DNA of 64,000 nucleotides from Euglena gracilis (GCA_039621445.1 CP154956.1:82270474-82334473), one strand, 5' to 3'. Positions 42,051-52,816 are shown, counted from the first letter of the stretch. The notes: generated by a model from the sequence alone, not told the origin. Made by a program: numbers and translations.

Positions 42051-43436
42051 CTGTTGTACACAGGCCATGTCTGGTATCGCACCGCTTTACCGTTTACCCG
42101 TTTACTGTATATGCCATGTCAAACTTGTTGAAAACCAAAAATCTATTTGCAACAAAAACACCATGTCCTCCTAATTTTTATTTTTATTTTACCATTTACG
42201 CCATGTCCGCCAAACCAGGGCAGTCTTTAAGGGACAGTAAAGTTTTTTTTTAATTTTCTTAAGCCCCGCCCCCCTTTCGGCCAAAGGGCCGACCAAGGGC
42301 AGGACTGGGATTTGAACGGGGTCCAAAATTTAAAAGTCCAAAAAAACACATTTTTGGATGATTTGGGTGGATTGGTCGATGGTCACAGGATGCCAATAAT
42401 CAGTTTTTCCCCCTGATATCGACCTGTTGTCGCTGAAGAATGCCAAATTTATTTGCCCATTTTCCTATATTTTTCATTGAGTGTGGGACGGCAGAATTTT
42501 GTTTTTTTATTTCCTTAAGAACCGCCCTGTGCCAAATTTGTTGAAAACTATTTATCCATTTGCCTCCTTATTTTTCATTTAGCGTTTACGCGTTCGCTAT
42601 ATAATGCCATGTCTGCCAATGAAAACCATATGTCCGCCTGATTTTGCTTTTACCGTTTACCCATTTGCTGTTTTCGCCATGTCCGCCAAACTTGTTGAAA
42701 CCAAAAATCCATTTGCAACAAAAACACCATGTCCACCTTATTTGCTTTTACCGTTTACCCGTTTGCTATTTACGCCATGTCCGCCAAACTTTGTCCACAC
42801 AAAGGGATGTTGTTATTGGGGAGCGGGGGAGGGGGGTGGGGGGTAGGGGGAAGGGGGGTGGGGGGTCCGGGGGGGGGGGGAGGAGGGCGAGGGGGCCGCA
42901 GGCCCCCTCCCCCCCGCCCCCCTCCCCCCTGGGAGCCAAATGGCCAAATGGACACCACTTTGGGTTTCACCTGGGCTTTATTTGCAACATCACATCCATG
43001 GTGACGTGCAGTTTGTCTACCACCTCCCCCCCACGTGACTGTTCGTTCACGTGGTTGAAGATTCTTTAGTCCAATTCAGGATTAAAAGTTGCGGCAAATC
43101 CCAATGGGATCACAATCTCAGGCACAATTCTGGCGTCTGGATAATTCAGGTAAAATCCTGGCTGAATAAATTCATTTTCCGTTTCGTTTACGCTCTATGT
43201 TGCCTCCCGAAGTCTGTTAATTTTTTGTTACACCTGTGAGTCTGTGAATTAGTCCGTGAGTTAGTCCGTCAATTATTTTTCCCTCTGTGCAAATGGGCAG
43301 CAAATGGACAGGGACTTTGAGTGATAACATACAGTTTAAAACGAAACCGAAAATGGATTTATTCAGCCAGAATTACACCAAAATTATCCAGAGGCCAGAA
43401 TTGTATGTAAAATTGTCATCCCGCTGGGAACCAGGC
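42051..43436. repeat. CCGTTTACCCGTTTGC repeats and G tracts, no gene
   Basis: An 85-90 bp unit (TTTACCCGTTTGCTATTTACGC.CCATGTCCGCCAAACTTGTT split across lines) appears at 42090, 42650 and 42745. 42805-42935 is a G/C-tract block with the inverse of the AATAACA-CCCTTTG unit from 28.3 kb. 42950-43436 is spacer. Confidence 0.45.
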
Positions 43437-43857
43437 ATTTGCTTAAGGGATTGCAGCCCCCGGGGGGGGGGCTGGACTGCAGCTAGTCCAAATTTGGCTA
43501 GTGGGTTTTCTAGCAGACCCCCCCCCCCCGGGGGGGTCTGCTAGCAGGGCTAGCTTGTGGAAAATTTTTATCTAGTGACCGGCGCGAAGCGCCGAAATTT
43601 TTTTTGGGACCCCCCAAAATGGCCAAAAATGCCCATTTTTGGCCATTTTTGGGGGGAATTTTTGGAACAAAATCAGCCAAAACCTGTTAAAAACCTCATT
43701 TTTCCTCTGGTGCGCAGCGCCGGAAGAAAAATTTTTTTCCAGTCCGGGGGACCCCCGGACCCCCCCCCCCCGGGGGGTCTAGCTAGTCCACTTTTTCCAG
43801 TGTCTAGCCGATTGGCTAGCCAGTACCCCCCCCCCCCGGGTCCTTAAGCAAATGCCT
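43437..43857. mobile_element. R5, copy 1
   Basis: Perfect inverted ends: CAGGCATTTGCTTAAGG at 43433 and CCTTAAGCAAATGCCTG at 43841. Inside are GCTAGTCC / CTAGC words with C/G tracts and a core with GGCGCGAAGCGCC. Near-identical to 50574-50998. Confidence 0.8.
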
Positions 43858-43878
43858 GCTGGGAACATACAACTGAAT

Positions 43879-44160
43879 GGGAATTTATTTATTTGTTTTT
43901 TTTCTGTGTTATAAAGAGAAACTTTCTTCAATGTCAAACACAGTGACTGCGCCCAGTGGCAGCTTCCGACCGAACCTGTCAGAACGTGAACGTGAATGTG
44001 AACGTGATTTTTTTTTTTGCATCCTCTATGCAAATGGGCAGAAAATGGACAGGTTCTGACAGGTTTGGAACAGCATGATCTGCCACTGAGTGCAGCCGCC
44101 ATGTTTGACATTGAATAACGTTTCTCTTTATAACACAAAAAAACAAATTCCCGTTACTAC
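43879..44160. repeat. Foldback with ~105-bp arms
   Basis: TGTGTTATAAAGAGAAAC.TT..TTCAATGTCAAACA at the left is inverted at 44090-44150. Arms continue to CCTGTCAGAAC on both sides of a short loop (43988-44050). Confidence 0.75.
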
Positions 44161-44184
44161 CATGTTCACAACATGCCCTGGCAA

Positions 44185-44255
44185 AACTGGTTACTTTAGC
44201 CTCCGAGGAGGCTCCGCGGAGCCTCCTCGGAGCCTTGTTACCTTAGCCTACTCAC
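44185..44255. repeat. GAGGCTCCGCGGAGCC array, second site
   Basis: GGTTAC-TTTAGCCTCCGAGGAGGCTC words as at 41822, possibly the other end of one large element 41822-44255. Confidence 0.7.
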
Positions 44256-44277
44256 GTGACACAATATCATGAAGTGT

Positions 44278-44525
44278 GGGTCGATGTGCGCATTTGAGCA
44301 CACCAACCACGTATTTTGTGTGGGTGGTTGGTGTGCGCATTTGCACACATCGACTTTCTATGTATTTGTAGATGGTAGATGTGCGCAAATGCGCACATCA
44401 ACCATCTACAAATACAAGTGGCTGATGTGCGTAAATGCGCACACCAACCACTTACGCAAAATACACATGTGGTTGGTTGCGGAAATATGTGAATGGTTGA
44501 TGTGCACATTTGCACACACCAACCA
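44278..44525. repeat. TGCGCAAATGCGCA key array (key p)
   Basis: At least six copies of TGTGCGCATTTGCGCACA-type words, each extended into a different imperfect palindrome (CACCAACCAC, ATCAACCATCTACAAATACA). Same key at 44728, 51.5-52.0, 52.3, 54.5, 55.3 kb and, diverged, 41.5 kb. Confidence 0.75.
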
Positions 44526-44747
44526 TTTGAAATTTGGGAAATATACTCCACATTTTTTTTACATTACCACATGAACAACTCTTACCTTTTCTTGGCTCTA
44601 GAAGGAAAGGTTGGGGCAAGGATTTTGAATGGGTAACGTCTGCAGTATGCGACGTAGAGTGGCGGCTTGTACCTTTTTTGTTGACCTTTTGATATTATGG
44701 AGTAATCTTCATCCCCAACAGTTGGCATGCGCACTTGCGCATACTGA

Positions 44748-45059
44748 CCATTGTTGACGCAAAACTTTTGAGACTATTGGGTGGTGAGGAAATTCTGGTT
44801 TTACATCATGCAAAATGTTCATTAGAACACACCATATGACAGGAGGAAGATTTTCTGCTCCATTATGGACAGGAGTGTATGTCTTATTTCCAACCCGCAC
44901 AACCGATCCTTTTTGCGCCATCGGTTTGTAAGTTGCGCGGGAGGAATTGATGTTGTGTAACTCCCTGGGATCGTTGGACACTTTTCTCCAAAAATAACAA
45001 CTTCCACAATTGCAAAATAATGCATGTGTAACCTTCCAGAAGCCTCGGCCGGGAATCAC
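44748..45059 (-). CDS. Minus-strand coding segment next to key p
   Basis: The open minus-strand frame starts VIPGRGFWKVTHALFCNCG and has two close Cys pairs, then SSRATYKPMAQKGSVVRVGN, NGAENLPPVIWCVLMNIL and PHHPIVSKVLRQQW. Codon use is balanced, with no alternative frame as good. It runs straight into the key word GCGCAAGTGCGCA (44728-44750), where coding sense is lost, so it ends there or is truncated by an element. Family unknown. Confidence 0.5.
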
Positions 45060-45094
45060 TTATCCGTTTTTACCACAATGATGCGTCAGAAAAC

Positions 45095-45399
45095 ATGCAA
45101 CACACCAGTTTTTGTGCACAATATCAGGGTGCTGAGTCCCAGTGCTTTCATGCAACCCAACCATGTGTAACACTCTCTCCTTCCAAAGCAGTGAGCTTTG
45201 CGGCCACATTTAAGGCGCTCCCATTTTCCATTGTTTCCATGGAGCAACAGCATGCATGCCCCCCAGTCTGCCGTCCCGGTTGGTGGGGATAACAATTCCA
45301 CCTTGGTGGCTGCTGCTGCTGCTGCACCAGGGGGGTTGATGACGGCCTTGTGGATGCTTAAGTGCAATCACCTATCATCACCTGATGTGACTGTTGCAG
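45095..45399. other. Ambiguous coding-like region
   Basis: Plus frames (45095-45292 and 45198-45488, with a poly-Ala run coded by GCT repeats at 45308-45323) and a minus frame (45086-45367) are all open. Composition is unlike the repeats. It could be an exon of either strand; I make no choice. Confidence 0.3.
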
Positions 45400-45471
45400 C
45401 AAAACGCAAGCCAGGGGCAAGTGACGGCAGTTTTCGAGGACCAGCCCTTGCCCAAGCGGGGCTGTTGCAGT
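45400..45471 (+). CDS. Long plus-strand gene, candidate exon c
   Basis: Acceptor GTGACTGTTGCAG (45399) and donor AGT|GTGTTG (45472) give 24 codons in phase 0: QNASQGQVTAVFEDQPLPKR. Phases fit exons b and d. Short, so only moderately supported. R1 fragment 45536-45600 (GGGCAGAATGGGAATCGGCC) follows. Confidence 0.35.
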
Positions 45472-45600
45472 GTGTTGCGACGTGCTAGCAGTGGGCCACC
45501 AACTACAGGTCTACGGTCTCCACATGGACCTGGACCCAGGGCAGAATGGGAATCGGCCAAACAGCCACGGTGGTGGGTGGGGGGGTCGACCCCCCCCACC

Positions 45601-46217
45601 CGCGTCTGGCAGACATTTTCAGGAATAATGTGCGTTTTCTTGAGATATTTTTTAAAAATCGCTTTTTTTGACTGAAAATATCACTCACCCCGACAAAATG
45701 GAGTCGAAACTGGGGGGGTTGGCTAATCCCACCCAGTTTGGACCCTTGTTGGCTGAGCAATCCGGGTCTGGCGGGCTGTATTTGGGGGTCAGACGCAGGT
45801 GATTTGGAAAGCTGGGATCCAGTCGCTTGCAATTGAAAAAAATGTTTCGGGAACGGGCCGGGGACGTGATAATCCGCGGTTTTCATCACCCACCCGGGGG
45901 GGGGGGGTTCTACCCCCCCCCTTTCCCCGGTTGCAACCTTCGCCCCGCCCCATTAAGGGATAAGAACTCAGCAACCCCTCCCTCTCTGCTGATTTGCCTT
46001 GCCCCCCCCCCCTGTCCAAGACACACTGTGCCTTTGACAACCCTCCCCCCCCGTGTCGACGGCACTTTTCTGGGACAACCTGGGATTTTTCATTGGAGTG
46101 GTGTTGGCAAGATGTGTCGTTGACACACCCCCATGTGTCAATGGCATGACAAGGATACCCTGGTGGTGGTCCACATATGCTATCGAGTGTCCAACGGTGC
46201 TTTGATTTCCTCTGCAG
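45601..46217. other. Intron-like spacer with a dispersed G-tract repeat
   Basis: 45870-45930 repeats the ATCCGCGG..TTCTACCCCC block of 1747-1810. The rest has no recognised repeat or exon. Confidence 0.4.
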
Positions 46218-46362
46218 ATGATGCCGCTGCAGTTGCAATTGAACTCCCCCTCCAGCGCAGCTTCGCCTCCGTTCACGGTCACCAACCCAGTCACCTCTAC
46301 GGGTGAACAAACCACAGCCGTGGACTTCAATTTCGACGAGTCTTCTTTTGCTTATATCCAGA
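46218..46362 (+). CDS. Long plus-strand gene, exon d
   Basis: Strong acceptor TTTGATTTCCTCTGCAG (46217). The frame reads MMPLQLQLNSPSSAASPPFT, a Ser/Thr/Pro-rich linker, then VDFNFDESSFAYIQ. Donor GTGGGT (46363) or GTAACG (46367). With the first, one base is left and the next exon's AA completes the codon. Low-complexity Ser/Pro plus an acidic-aromatic motif resembles activation-type regions, which is inference only. Confidence 0.55.
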
Positions 46363-46556
46363 GTGGGTAACGTGGGTGGTAGTGCACAACATAGCACTGC
46401 AATGTGCTCGTCAGTTTGACATTTTCCAAATCACTGATCAATCTTTGGAAAATTTTTTGGGTACCTGTCTTTGTTCAAGGTCCAGTCCATGTGTCAAACA
46501 ACGTATTTCTGGGGTAATTAGGTGATGGAAATTAGTATTTCAATTTGTTTGTCTAG

Positions 46557-46714
46557 AACAGCGCATCATACATGCACGCGAGCGTTTGAGTCTACACTGC
46601 AATCCATGGATATGGATGGGCTTTGATAAAGATTGGGAGCGCATCCGGATAAAGAGACACTCCTCTTTTGGTTCTAGGTTAATTGTCAAAAATGAGTTTG
46701 TTGTTCCTCTCTCT
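46557..46714 (+). CDS. Long plus-strand gene, exon e
   Basis: Acceptor CAATTTGTTTGTCTAG (46556). The frame reads QRIIHARERLSLHCNPWIWM, GFDKDWERIRIKRHSSFGSR and a hydrophobic end. The 3' boundary is uncertain: GTTCCC at 46715 keeps phase 0, but other donors exist. Basic and aromatic; no domain recognised. Confidence 0.5.
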
Positions 46715-47206
46715 GTTCCCCTTGGCTGCAATTCCCAGATCCAATTTTTTTTATTAGTTTTCAGTCAAAAGTCAAAGAGATTGTTTTCCTCAACCACAAA
46801 TTATCTTTGGTGGCCGCACATTTAAGTGATTTGGGGAATTATTATTTTTTTTTCAATTATCAGTTTTTGTTTTATTTTTCAATGTCAAGGTCAATATGTA
46901 GCCATCATCTGTTTTTTTTTTGGCAAGGCAGATTTCTTTCAGCAAAATACCCAGGTTGAAGTAAAGAGGATGTCGTGGCTTTAGCTGGGGGTGTGTGTTC
47001 GGACCCCCACCCGATTGCCAAGGGGGGTCCGGACCGACGTACCCAGGACCCTCCTAAACCAATTTTTTTTTGGTGCTGAAAGCTTTGGGCAGATTCTTGC
47101 AGCTGTGCCATTTTTTTTGTGCTGTCCATCCCCCCCCCACCTTGACTGGAGGGAAGGTTCCAACCGCCCCCTAAATATCGAGCCCCAGAAGTCCCCCTCA
47201 GGCTGT
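46715..47206. other. Intron-like AT-rich spacer
   Basis: AT-rich at 46820-46920, then a GGGGGTCCGGACC hairpin area near 46985-47045. No exon seen. Confidence 0.4.
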
Positions 47207-47492
47207 ATTTTAGTCGGGTGCCGACCCCACCCCGGGGGGGGGGTGCCTGCCCAGGCAGGCACCCCAAGGCACTCCAAATCCGACCCACAGGGGGGGGGGT
47301 AGGGCGCACGGCCAAAAGTGCCCCAGCACAGACCCGGCGCCGAAGGCGCCGGGGAGCCAAAAATGGCTTATTTTCAAAGGAATGTGCCTGGGCACAGGCC
47401 CAAATCCGACCCCCCCGGGGGGGGGTAGTGCCTGCCTGGACAGGCACTCATAGGCACTCCGGACCCCCCCCCCGGGGTTGGTAAAAAAACAG
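47207..47492. mobile_element. R7, copy 1
   Basis: CAGGCTGTATTTTAGTCGGGTG at 47199 and TTGGTAAAAAAACAGCCTG at 47478 are the inverted ends. Inside are GTGCCTGCCCAGGCAGGCAC palindromes and a GGCGCCGAAGGCGCC core. Inverted copy at 52505-52816. Its right end supplies the AG of the next exon's acceptor. Confidence 0.7.
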
Positions 47493-47657
47493 CCTGGCCT
47501 CCCTCATCATTCCTGCTCTGCCATTGCATTGTGCCTGTCCCATCGCCCTGGCCAATCCCCTGGCAAGCGTGACGATTTCTCGTTGTTCCCCGTGGATGAA
47601 TCTCCACCCCAGCCTTCCAGTCCGCTCTCTCCCAGCCCAGTTTTCCAGAACGGTGGT
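47493..47657 (+). CDS. Long plus-strand gene, exon f (Ser/Pro-rich)
   Basis: The frame begins PGLPHHSCSAIALCL right after the R7 end (AAACAG) and continues SPGKRDDFSLFPVDESPPQP, SSPLSPSPVFQNGG. Donor GTGTCTGG at 47658 keeps phase 0. If right, the acceptor of this exon lies within a mobile element terminus, so R7 insertion created or replaced the splice site. An alternative is that the exon starts elsewhere and R7 interrupts it. Confidence 0.5.
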
Positions 47658-48204
47658 GTGTCTGGAGCAGGGAGTGTTTTGGGTTTTTTTGTCTGAATAT
47701 TGTCGCAACTGGTAATTATTGAAAAATAATTTTTTGTTTTGTTTGATAATTTGGCTCATTTTTTTCCCCTTCAAACTGAAGCACATTTCCCATTTTTAAT
47801 AGCATGCTTTTTGATTATGCAAAGCCATTTGCTTTCATTTTGATGCAAGCATCATTTTGATGCAGATGTTTCTTCATCTCAGGGAGTGGTACCAGTTTGA
47901 TGCCCGAGACCAAAGGGCTGAACAGTAATCCCAGAAACTCGATGGCTTTTCCCATTTTCTGGAACACGAATTCATAATGGAGATGCCGACCAACCTCCGG
48001 TTTTAAGACCATGAAAAGTCGTTTCCCTGAAATCTGCAGGCTGACTTTTAAGGTCGCGCCCTGCCCCGGAGGGCTGGTGCCATGGGCAGGGGGGGGGTGG
48101 GATTTTTGACCCCACCAGGGTCTTGGGGAGGGTGTGCCACGGGGAAATGTGCCAAACCCAATCCGCCCTTGGGGAAAGGGGGTGGTGTGCTGTTGTGGGC
48201 TGGC
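47658..48204. other. Intron-like spacer
   Basis: AT-rich to 48040, then GC-rich with GGGGTGGG tracts. Direct repeat TTTTGATGCA at 47837 and 47855. No exon. Confidence 0.4.
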
Positions 48205-48420
48205 GACCCGAGGAGGCTTCTTTTTAAGTCAGAAGACCCCCTGGGTGGGGTCTGAGCCGGAGGCCCGGGTTTGGGTTTCGGCGCAAAGCGCCGCAATTTT
48301 TTGGTAAATGCCCTCAGACGGCCCAATTTGGGGAGGTTCCCCCAGGGGGGGTGCCGCGCTGGGCTGGGTGGGTGGGGGGGGGACCCCCCGGGGTTTTAAT
48401 AAGAAGTTTGGACCCGAGGC
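48205..48420. mobile_element. R4, copy 2
   Basis: GGCTTCTTTTTAAGTCAGAAG to TTTTAATAAGAAG, with TTTCGGCGCAAAGCGCC and the TTTTTTGGTAAATGCC stretch in the same order as at 28498. Confidence 0.65.
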
Positions 48421-48483
48421 AAGGTGCCCTGCCCCAGGGTTGTTAAAGAGAAGCTTGAACTCCCGTCTTTGCCTCCCATTCAG

Positions 48484-48688
48484 GTGCACCGCCTCCACTT
48501 TTCGCCGTTTCGCCGCCCCGCAGACCTGCTGAGCGGCTTCCTCCCAAGCAAGAAGCTGGGCAAGCCGGAGAAGCGCGGCCGGAAGGAGCTGAAGAACGGG
48601 CACTGCAACGGGGTGGCCAACCCGTTCGTGAACGGCGCGATGAACGGCTACAGCAATGGCAACGGACATTCAAATGGGAATGGGAATG
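48484..48688 (+). CDS. Long plus-strand gene, exon g (basic then Asn/Gly-rich)
   Basis: Acceptor CCTCCCATTCAG (48483). The frame reads VHRLHFSPFRRPADLLSGFL, then a Lys/Arg-rich stretch (SKKLGKPEKRGRKELKNG), then NG repeats. High GC3 codons (CTG, AAG, CGC, GGC) set this exon and 53745-54017 apart from all neighbours. Donor G|GTCAGG at 48689 leaves one base, matching the 53745 exon. Without splicing the frame stops at TGA 48709. Likely nuclear and disordered, by composition only. Confidence 0.6.
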
Positions 48689-48729
48689 GTCAGGCTCTCC
48701 CTGTTGCATGAGTCTTTGGTCGTCTTGAT

Positions 48730-49149
48730 ATGGCAGGGATTTTCACAAAAACGTGGCACGTGAAATCACACGAAATCACATTCAGGAATATTGACCAAAC
48801 AGTTTTTTCAAGGAATATCACATTAAATCACAAATCCTTTAAAAAAATTGCAGCAAATCATGTAAAATTACTTATTGAAATTTTGGCAAGCCAACGTCGA
48901 GAATCAAAAGGAGGGAGAAAAGGGAAAAAAACGCCAGCTGTCAGCTGGCTTGACCACCCCACCCCCAAGGGGGAGTCCAGCCAGCACTTTTCTTTTCCAG
49001 CCGGCTGGTATGACCCACCTGGGGTCCTCAAAAAACCCCCAGTCAAGGGTTGCAAAAGTCCGCACTCACCATCGCATAACACGGTGCACGTATTTGTGTT
49101 TCTTGAACCACATTAAAATATGATCTCATTCCAGATCATTGCAGCCGGC
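48730..49149. other. Intron-like spacer
   Basis: CACGAAATCACATTCAGGAATATT-type words repeat at 48760-48850. 48935-49030 has an R6-like CCAGCCAGCACTTTTC segment. No exon. Confidence 0.4.
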
Positions 49150-49372
49150 CTTCTTTTTAACTCAGAAGACCCCAGGTGGGCGGGTGGGTCACGGGTTGGA
49201 CCCCCGGGCTGGAGGTTTCAGCGGGAAGCACCAAAAATAAGGGAATTACCATGGCCTGATTGTTTGGGGGGGGTTCCTTCCCCTCTCCCTTTGGGAGGTT
49301 GCGCACCGGGCTGGGTGGGCGGGGACCCCCGGGGGGGGGTCTGGGAAAGAAGCCCCCGAAAATGCCTGCCCC
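49150..49372. mobile_element. R4, copy 3 (diverged)
   Basis: CCTTCTTTTTAACTCAGAAG to GGGAAAGAAGCCCC, with the order of internal words as in the other R4 copies. The hairpin at the centre is degraded. Confidence 0.55.
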
Positions 49373-50154
49373 GTTTTTGGCCATTTTTTTTGCCGAATTT
49401 TAAGACCGTCCAAAAATCCCCCCGGGCCACCGGTCACAATCAGGGTGATTCAAAATCTTTTCCCGAGCCATTTTCAATTAATTTGGGGGTGTAACAAAAG
49501 TGCTCTCTTTTTTTATTGGAAATGTTGGAAAGCTGTTCAACCACCTTTGTTTTTTCTGCACAATAATGGAAAATTTGCCCCTGTGAAAAAGATTGCATAA
49601 GACCACACATGCAATGTCGCGTCCCGAGCACGTTTTTTCCCCCTGAAAAGCCCTGGACATGATTTGAAATGTGTGGTGTTGCTCAAAAGCTTATATATTC
49701 AGCCTCAAATGTTGATATATTCATGCCTGAACATATTGTGGGTAAGTTTGCTGGGTGATGCATTTGGTCAGGCGCACCAAATTTTTCCGCTATCGTCCAT
49801 TGCACAATGTCTGCATGCGTTTTTGATGAGTGAGCCTGGCTGTGGCGGATCCGGGGGCTCCTCCCAGGCTTTTTCAAACAGGTTCCAACCTGTGTGTCAG
49901 GCTTGAGCTGATCCGATTCATCCGATCAGAATTCTCAATGACCTCTCCGACTCATTGCGGGGAGGTGCTTATTTTGATAGCAGCGCCAGGCTTTAAACCA
50001 GACAGAAGCCAAAGTGCATCTAAGGAGGTGCTTATTTGATCCCGGCTACAGCCAACGCCCCTCCCCCTCCCCCGGCCTGCAACCTGGTGGCTTCCGGTGG
50101 CACCTGATGGACACTCCCCATTCCAACCTGGGGGGGGGAGGAGGGTCATCTGCA
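49373..50154. other. Spacer with unassigned open frames
   Basis: Plus frames at 49664-49906 and 49830-50039 are open and of mixed composition. No splice partner or domain. GGAGGTGCTTATTT is duplicated at 49961 and 50024. Confidence 0.3.
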
Positions 50155-50390
50155 AAGGCCTGGCTCCTCCAATGGAAGTGGGAACAGCAACGGGCACAAC
50201 AATGGCAACGGGAATGGAAGTGGCAATGGCCAGGAGGGGACCCCTGTGTTTGCCCCCCTTTTGGATCCAAGGATCTGGTGCTTTCTATTGTCCAAAAATC
50301 CACGCATATGGGCCAATGGGGGAGCACGCCGTCGGCCAACCGGCGGCCAGCCGTGTGACTCACAGGAAAATGAGGTACCACATCCTTGTG
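50155..50390 (+). CDS. Gly/Asn/Ser-repeat coding-like segment
   Basis: One plus frame reads GSSNGSGNSNGHNNGNGNGS then Pro-rich sequence. It resembles the NG repeats of exon g at protein and DNA level, so it may be another exon of the same gene or a duplicated repeat. The acceptor (CATCTGCAAAG) is weak and its phase does not fit exon g directly. Other frames are open. Confidence 0.3.
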
Positions 50391-50573
50391 GTGGTGAACT
50401 TCAATAACCTCCCTTCAATGTCATGTTTATTGTTGTTGGAGGTTACATTTTGAGGTTGCATTTGGGACTTTTTGCATTTTTTTTTGCACATTTTGGCAGT
50501 TTTGGAATTCCTTGGCCAATTTCAACCGGTTTGGCCCAGTTTGGGTCAATTTCATGGTCATCTTCAGGGATCA

Positions 50574-50998
50574 GGCATTTGCTTAAGGGATTGCAGTACC
50601 CCGGGGGGGGGGGGGGCTGGACTGCAGCTAGTCCAAATTTGGCTAGTGGGTTTTCTAGCAGACCCCCCCCGGGGGGCTCTGCTAGCAGGGCTAGCTAGTG
50701 GAAGCGCCGAAAATTTTTTTGGGACCCCCAAAAATGGCCAAAAATGCCCGTTTTTGGCCATTTTGGGAATTTTTGGAACAAAATCAGCCAAAAACCTGTT
50801 AAAAACCTCATTTTTCCTCCGGCGCGCAGCGCCGGAGGAAAATTTTTTTCCCAGTCCAGGGGACCACCCCCCCCCCAACCCCCCCCCCCCCCCCCCCCCC
50901 CGGGGGGAGGGGGGGTCTAGCTAGTCCACTTTTTCCAGTGTCTAGCCGATTGGCTAGCCAGTACCCCCCCCCCCGGGGGTCCTTAAGCAAAAGCCTGT
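50574..50998. mobile_element. R5, copy 2
   Basis: Ends CAGGCATTTGCTTAAGG (50573) and CCTTAAGCAAAAGCCTG. Near-identical to 43437-43857, including CGGCGCGCAGCGCCGG. C tract at 50868-50905. Confidence 0.8.
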
Positions 50999-51115
50999 CA
51001 GGGATTTTCACCCGAAAAAAAGTATGCTGATCTGAATGACCAAACCATGGCACAACCACTGTCCTGTGTGCTGTAAAGCGGCAGAGCCCAGACGAACTCT
51101 AATGGTTGAAAATGG

Positions 51116-51542
51116 TTGAATTTTTGTGTGAACAATTCAAATAAACCAAAAAAAAACTTGCCAAAAATGGCCATTGGCCATTCGACTGCTGCTGATGCTT
51201 CAATGGTGTGCTTTACGTTTTTCAAAGGAAAAATGGTGGAGAAAACAAGAAAGCGGACTCCGGCCCGACACATGCCGGGTATTTCAAGTGCCAATTTTTG
51301 TCTTCTTGTAACGTTTATCTGCCAAACGGATGAGGCCAAAAGAACCGGCCTTATGGGCCGGGGAACAGCAGTGCAAATGTGCACACGTAAGCCAGGCAAT
51401 TTTTGGCCAGTCAGATTTCCAGTGAACACTAGACATTATCTCTCACCACAAATTTTATCACCACATATTCGTTGTGCGAATCAATGGTTGGCGTGAGGAA
51501 TTGCGTTTGCCAGCTGTCATGGACGAGGAGATGGTATCGCAC
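51116..51542 (+). CDS. Coding-like segment next to key p, frame uncertain
   Basis: A 126-codon plus frame (51116-51496) includes KTRKRTPARHMPGISSANFC and RGTAVQMCTRKPGNFWPVRF. An overlapping frame at 51430-51548 reads HHIFVVRINGWREELRLPAV and stops at TGA, 7 bases before the first key-p word. The minus strand is also open. One of these is probably a remnant of element protein; I cannot say which. Family unknown. Confidence 0.35.
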
Positions 51543-51985
51543 AACTGATGTGTGTTGGTGCGCGCATTTGCGCACACCAACACAATGCGTTTGTGTGCGC
51601 TAAGGCTCCTACAAACACACTATTTTGAAGTGAATTATTAAATGTTGGTGCGCGCATTTGCGCAAATGTGCAAACTAATGTTATTCTGTTTATTTGCGCA
51701 AATGCGCGCACCAACACGTCCATCATGTTCAAAAACTTCGTAGAGTCATGGTCCTCATCACTGTGCTTTAACACAGACATGTTGTTTGTTGCCTCCCATT
51801 GTACAAACCATCCACATACCAGTTCCCCCAAGATGTTGGTTTGCGAATTTGCGCGCACCAGCAAATTGTGTTTGTGCGCGCATTTGCGCCCACAAACGTG
51901 CATTTTTTTCTTTCAATGTTGTGCGTTTATTTGCGCAAATGCACCCATAAACAAATTGTTTTTATTTGCACAAATGCGCCCAGCA
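51543..51985. repeat. Key p array, TTGGTGCGCGCATTTGCGCA
   Basis: About seven TGCGCGCATTTGCGCA or TTTGCGCAAATGCGC words with CACCAAC arms, spread through AT-rich sequence. Confidence 0.8.
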
Positions 51986-52062
51986 ACACACATCAGTTCC
52001 GTGATGGCTGGCTGATGTAGTCTGTAGTATGTGATGTAATAAGGCTCTGTGTGTCTTTACAG

Positions 52063-52330
52063 GCGGCTGCAGAACCAAAACCAGTTCAGTCAGCAAGTCA
52101 GCACCAGTTCCAAGTGTCGTAACAGCCGGTGTGTGTTTCCCATCTGTTTGATGTACAAGAGCACCAATCACATCCTTTGCATCAGTCGCTGAGCAACATG
52201 CCTACCAAACCACCTGGACTCACATCCCCTCAACAATGGGGTGTAACAGTTCATAAGCTGTCTTCCGTGTGTCAGGGTACAGGGTCCCAGAAATTTCGTA
52301 AAGTTTGCGCATTTGCGCAAATGCGCCCAT
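52063..52330 (+). CDS. Coding-like segment ending at key p
   Basis: The acceptor CTGTGTGTCTTTACAG (52062) opens a Gln/Ser-rich frame AAAEPKPVQSASQHQFQVS to a TAA at 52120. The same frame resumes with SHLFDVQEHQSHPLHQSLSN and GVTVHKLSSVCQGTGSQKFR up to the key word TTTGCGCATTTGCGCA (52302). A short intron may remove the stop, or this is a decayed ORF. Followed by an AAAAAAGCCCTTAAATGCG element end (52341). Confidence 0.35.
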
Positions 52331-52504
52331 TTCAAAAAAGCCCTTAAATGCGAATCTGGTCGCCTAAGTTCCAGCCATCAAGAATTTTTTTGAATTATTT
52401 TTTGAATTATTTTTATCTGCTGGACGGTAACAGGTTTTTTTTGCTTTTGAAGGAGCAGAAAGGGGCTGCCCAGCAAAGGAGCCCCTGACCCCCTGAGAGG
52501 TGGA

Positions 52505-52816
52505 GTGGCCAGGCTGTTTTTTACCAACCCCGGGGGGGGGAGGGGGGGTCCGGAGTGCCTGTGAGTGCCTGCCCAGGCAGGCGCTTCCCCCCCCCCCCCC
52601 CGGAGGTCGGATTTCGGCCTGCCCCCAGGCACATTCCTTTGAAAATAGGCCATTTTTGGCTCCCCGGCGCCTCGGGCGCCAGGGTCTGTGCTAGGCACTT
52701 TTGGCCGTGTGCCCTACCCCCCCCCCTTGGGGGGGAGGATTTGGAGTGCCTTGGAGTGCCTGCCCAGGCAGGCACCCCCCAGGGTGGGGTCGGCACCCAA
52801 CTAAAAAAACAGCCTG
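52505..52816. mobile_element. R7, copy 2 (inverted)
   Basis: CCAGGCTGTTTTTTACCAA at the left and AACTAAAAAAACAGCCTGG at the right. GGAGTGCCTGCCCAGGCAGG palindromes inside; reverse complement of 47207-47492. Confidence 0.75.
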
